NCBI GenBank assembly: GCA_029465975.1
Contig: CM055740.1
Coordinates: 2,353,267-2,417,266, forward strand
Reading direction: 5' to 3'
DNA: 64,000 bases
From: Dallia pectoralis
Taxonomy: Eukaryota > Chordata > Actinopteri > Esociformes > Umbridae
Made by a program: the position numbers and the translations under genes. Below are positions 61,301 to 64,000 of the stretch, one piece after another; position 1 is the first letter of the stretch, and each line of letters begins with the position of its first letter. The notes under the pieces were generated by a model. The model searched no databases, was not told the DNA's origin, and was given only the letters and a program-made list of their open reading frames with translations.

Positions 61301-63926
61301 TAATAGTATTACTGCAATAGTATTACTGTAGATATTATTACTGTACATATTATTATTACTATAACAGTATTACTGTACATATTATTACTATAATAGTATT
61401 ACTGCAATAGTATTACTGTACATATTATTACTGTACATATTATTATTACTATAACAGTATTACTGTACATATTATTACTGTACATATTATTACTATAATA
61501 GTATTACTGCAATAGTATTACTGTACATATTATTACTGTACATATTATTACTGTACATATTATTACTATAATAGTATTACTGCAATAGTATTACTGTACA
61601 TATTATTACTGTACATATTATTACTGTACATATTATTACTATAATAGTATTACTGCAATAGTATTACTGTACATATTATTACTGTACATATTATTATTAC
61701 TATAACAGTATTACTGTACATATTATTACTGTACATATTATTACTATAATAGTATTACTGCAATAGTATTACTGTAGATATTATTACTGTACATATTATT
61801 ATTACTATAACAGTATTACTGTACATATTATTACTATAATAGTATTACTGCAATAGTATTACTGTACATATTATTACTGTACATATTATTATTACTATAA
61901 CAGTATTACTGTACATATTATTACTGTACATATTATTACTATAATAGTATTACTGCAATAGTATTACTGTACATATTATTACTGTACATATTATTATTAC
62001 TATAACAGTATTACTGTACATATTATTTTCTTCTTCATGCTTTTATACTTCCTCACTCACTTCCTCTTCCTGACTCCCTCAATCTTCCAAAACTGTCATC
62101 TTCTCCTCTTCTCCTCTTACTCCTGATCTTTTCATCTCTCCTCCTTGTCTTCATCTTCACCTCCTTTCTCTCCCTCCTCCTCATCTTCCTCCTTCCCTCC
62201 TTCTCAGTACCCAGAGTGTGATCAGCTGCTGCGCTCGGCGTTGTGGAGTTCCTGTGGTGCGGCCCTGAACCCTGAGCCGTACATTCAAGCCTGTGTCCAG
62301 GACCGCTGTGGCTGCAGAAACACCTCAGATAGCTTCTGTCTCTGCAGCACCCTGGCAGAATACTCCAGACAGTGTTCCCACGCTGGGGGACAGCCACCCC
62401 AATGGAGGACAACCACCTTCTGTGGTAATGGGACACTTCTGTTATGTACTTAGATAGAAAACACCATTTGGGAATGTAAAGTTCCAGCATGAAAATATTA
62501 CTTTTCTACCACTGTGTTTTATTTATATTTTATCTGTATATACTATCTTCAAATCACATAATGTTAAGAGCTTAATTCAGGTAAATTATTTGTCTTCATA
62601 TTGACACTATGTTGTTTTGAATGTATCAGAGAAGCGGTGTCCGTTCAACATGGTGCATCTGGAAAGTGGCTCGCCCTGTATGGACACCTGTACCCACACA
62701 GACACCAGCTCCATGTGTGAAGAGCACCAGATGGACGGCTGCTTCTGCCCACCCGGTCAGTCCATCTGAACCTCATATCAGACAGAACTATCTAGAACAC
62801 CATCTGGCCCTGTGAACCTCATATTATACAGAACAATCTAGAACACCGCCTGGCTATCTGAACCCCATATTATACAGAACAATCTAGAACACTTTATGCA
62901 CATTTCTTATTTAATATAATTATTGTATAGTGAAATTCCGACAAGTTCTTAATTTTACATGAAGATCTGTGATCCATTGTGTGTTTTTAATGCCATCCTT
63001 GTTTGTTTCAACCCCTCTGTAGGGACCGTGTTTGACAATATCTCTGAGAGGGGATGTATACCTCATGACCAGTGTCAGTGCAAACATGACAAAGTTTACA
63101 ACCCTGGAGAGATTTTCAGACAGGACTATGAAGAATGGTGAGTCACAAGTTTAGACCTAACATAGTAACATAAAGTAACATGTTATGAGTTTAGACCTAA
63201 CATAGTAACATAAAGTAACATGTTATGAGTTTAGACCTAACATAGTAACATAAAGTAACATGTTATGAGTTTAGACTACAAGCATAAAGTAACATGTTAT
63301 GAGTTTAGACCTAACAAAGTAACATAAAGTAACATGTTATGAGTTTAGACCTAACATAGTAACATAAAGTAACATGTTATGAGTTTAGACTACTAACATA
63401 AAGTAACATGTTATGAGTTTAGACCTAACATAGTAACATAAAGTAACATGTTATGAGTTTAGACCTAACATAGTAACATAAAGTAACATGTTATGAGTTT
63501 AGACCTAACATAGTAACATAAAGTAACATGTTATGAGTCACAAGTTTAGACCTAACATAGTAACATAAAGTAACATGTTATGAGTTTAGACTAAACATGC
63601 CTACTAACATAAAGTAACATGTTATGAGTTTAGACCAAACATGCCTACTAACATAAAGTAATGTTATGAGTGACATTTTAACTGGGTTCGCCATATATTT
63701 TGGTTCAGCAGAGATGAAAGAGCTAAATTGGTGACTGGTTTGCTAATGCTTTTGATAACTGTGTCTGTGGTTCAGTGTCTGTCATCGTGGTCAGTGGTCC
63801 TGTAAGAGCCTACCCAGTCCTGCCACATGTGCAGTAGAGGAGGGCTCACACGTGAAGACCTTTGATGGGAGAACCTACACGTTCCATGGGAACTGTTATT
63901 ATTCCTTAGCCAAGGTGGAACCCAAG
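58384..63926 (+). CDS. Gel-forming mucin, MUC2/MUC5 type, N-terminal part (partial)
   Basis: Nine exons: 58384-58459, 58753-59026, 59271-59385, 59556-59646, 59770-59903, 62208-62424, 62630-62755, 63023-63137 and 63776-63926. They encode 433 codons and the gene continues past the window. A signal peptide (WPAALALLLTG) is followed by a first von Willebrand D domain from Cys36 (CSTWGREHFKTFDG), with CGLCGDYNG at 167-175. Then come a C8 domain (about 231-302), a TIL domain with CPFNMVHLESGSPCMDTC and MDGCFCPPG (about 306-382), and the start of a second D domain (HVKTFDGRTYTFHGNCYYS). The order matches human MUC2. Such secreted mucins multimerise through D domains and form the mucus gel of gut, gill or skin. 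The PTS repeats are not in this window, so muc2 versus muc5 cannot be settled. saal1 is divergent, about 5.1 kb upstream. The last donor could alternatively be at 63914. Confidence 0.92.
59995..62025. repeat. 2.0-kb AT-rich array in mucin intron 5, 105-bp higher-order period
   Basis: Short modules tattactgtaca, tattattactataa and tagtattactgcaa combine into higher-order units. The marker actgcaatag recurs at about 60430, 60535 and 60640, a 105-bp period, with some truncated units. A pyrimidine-rich stretch (62026-62204) follows and supplies the exon 6 acceptor. Confidence 0.95.
63140..63675. repeat. About 40-bp minisatellite in mucin intron 8, about 12 copies
   Basis: Units read gagtttagacctaacatagt plus aacataaagtaacatgttat. 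It begins directly after the exon 8 donor, and the phrase gagtcacaagtttagac from the donor flank recurs once inside the array at about 63535, so the unit seems to derive from the donor-side intron. Confidence 0.94.
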
Positions 63927-64000
63927 GTGGGTAACAAATACAGAATTCATTTCTCTACAGCCAACGGTAGATGAGGAATCAGTTATGAATGGATAACCAA

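Overview
The window reads as nuclear DNA of a ray-finned fish. It holds intron-split genes with GT-AG junctions, long introns, tRNA-derived SINE remnants and microsatellites, and nothing prokaryotic. Several copies of an interspersed motif (AGTGCACTA near CCATTTGGGA) resemble a repeat I associate with salmoniform and esociform fishes. That placement is an inference from memory, not a search result.

Gene layout, left to right. Positions 1-162 are the last codons of a Kv3-type potassium channel (kcnc1-like, + strand), with a 3'UTR carrying an 18-copy minisatellite. sergef, an RCC1-propeller protein, runs on the - strand from 32829 to 10599 in 9 coding exons encoding 413 aa. tph1, tryptophan hydroxylase, runs on the - strand from 39595 to 34377 in 11 coding exons encoding 484 aa. 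A candidate unassigned small gene lies on the + strand at about 41274-43250. saal1 runs on the - strand from 53271 to 48613 in 13 coding exons encoding 493 aa. A gel-forming mucin (MUC2/MUC5 type) starts on the + strand at 58384 and leaves the right edge after 9 exons. KCNC1-SERGEF-TPH1-SAAL1 is the order known from human 11p15.1, and that synteny supports the calls. I assembled the exon chains by hand from splice sites and phases; every complete chain is divisible by three.

The most striking property is tandem repetition. By my rough sum about 22-23 kb (about 35%) is minisatellite or microsatellite, in more than 30 unrelated arrays with units of 10-53 bp. The largest are 3.1 kb, 2.0 kb, 2.0 kb and 1.4 kb. 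Most lie in sergef introns 7 and 8, in mucin intron 5, and around saal1. They create long spurious ORFs, which are not annotated as genes.

I see no mobile defence system, CRISPR array or other new multi-gene system. The best leads are places where arrays have captured gene signals. A 25-unit array repeats the exon 5 splice donor of tph1. A 91-bp tandem duplication copies the end of tph1 exon 7 with its donor. A repeat includes the saal1 stop codon. A candidate gene has one intron that is almost pure (GT)n.
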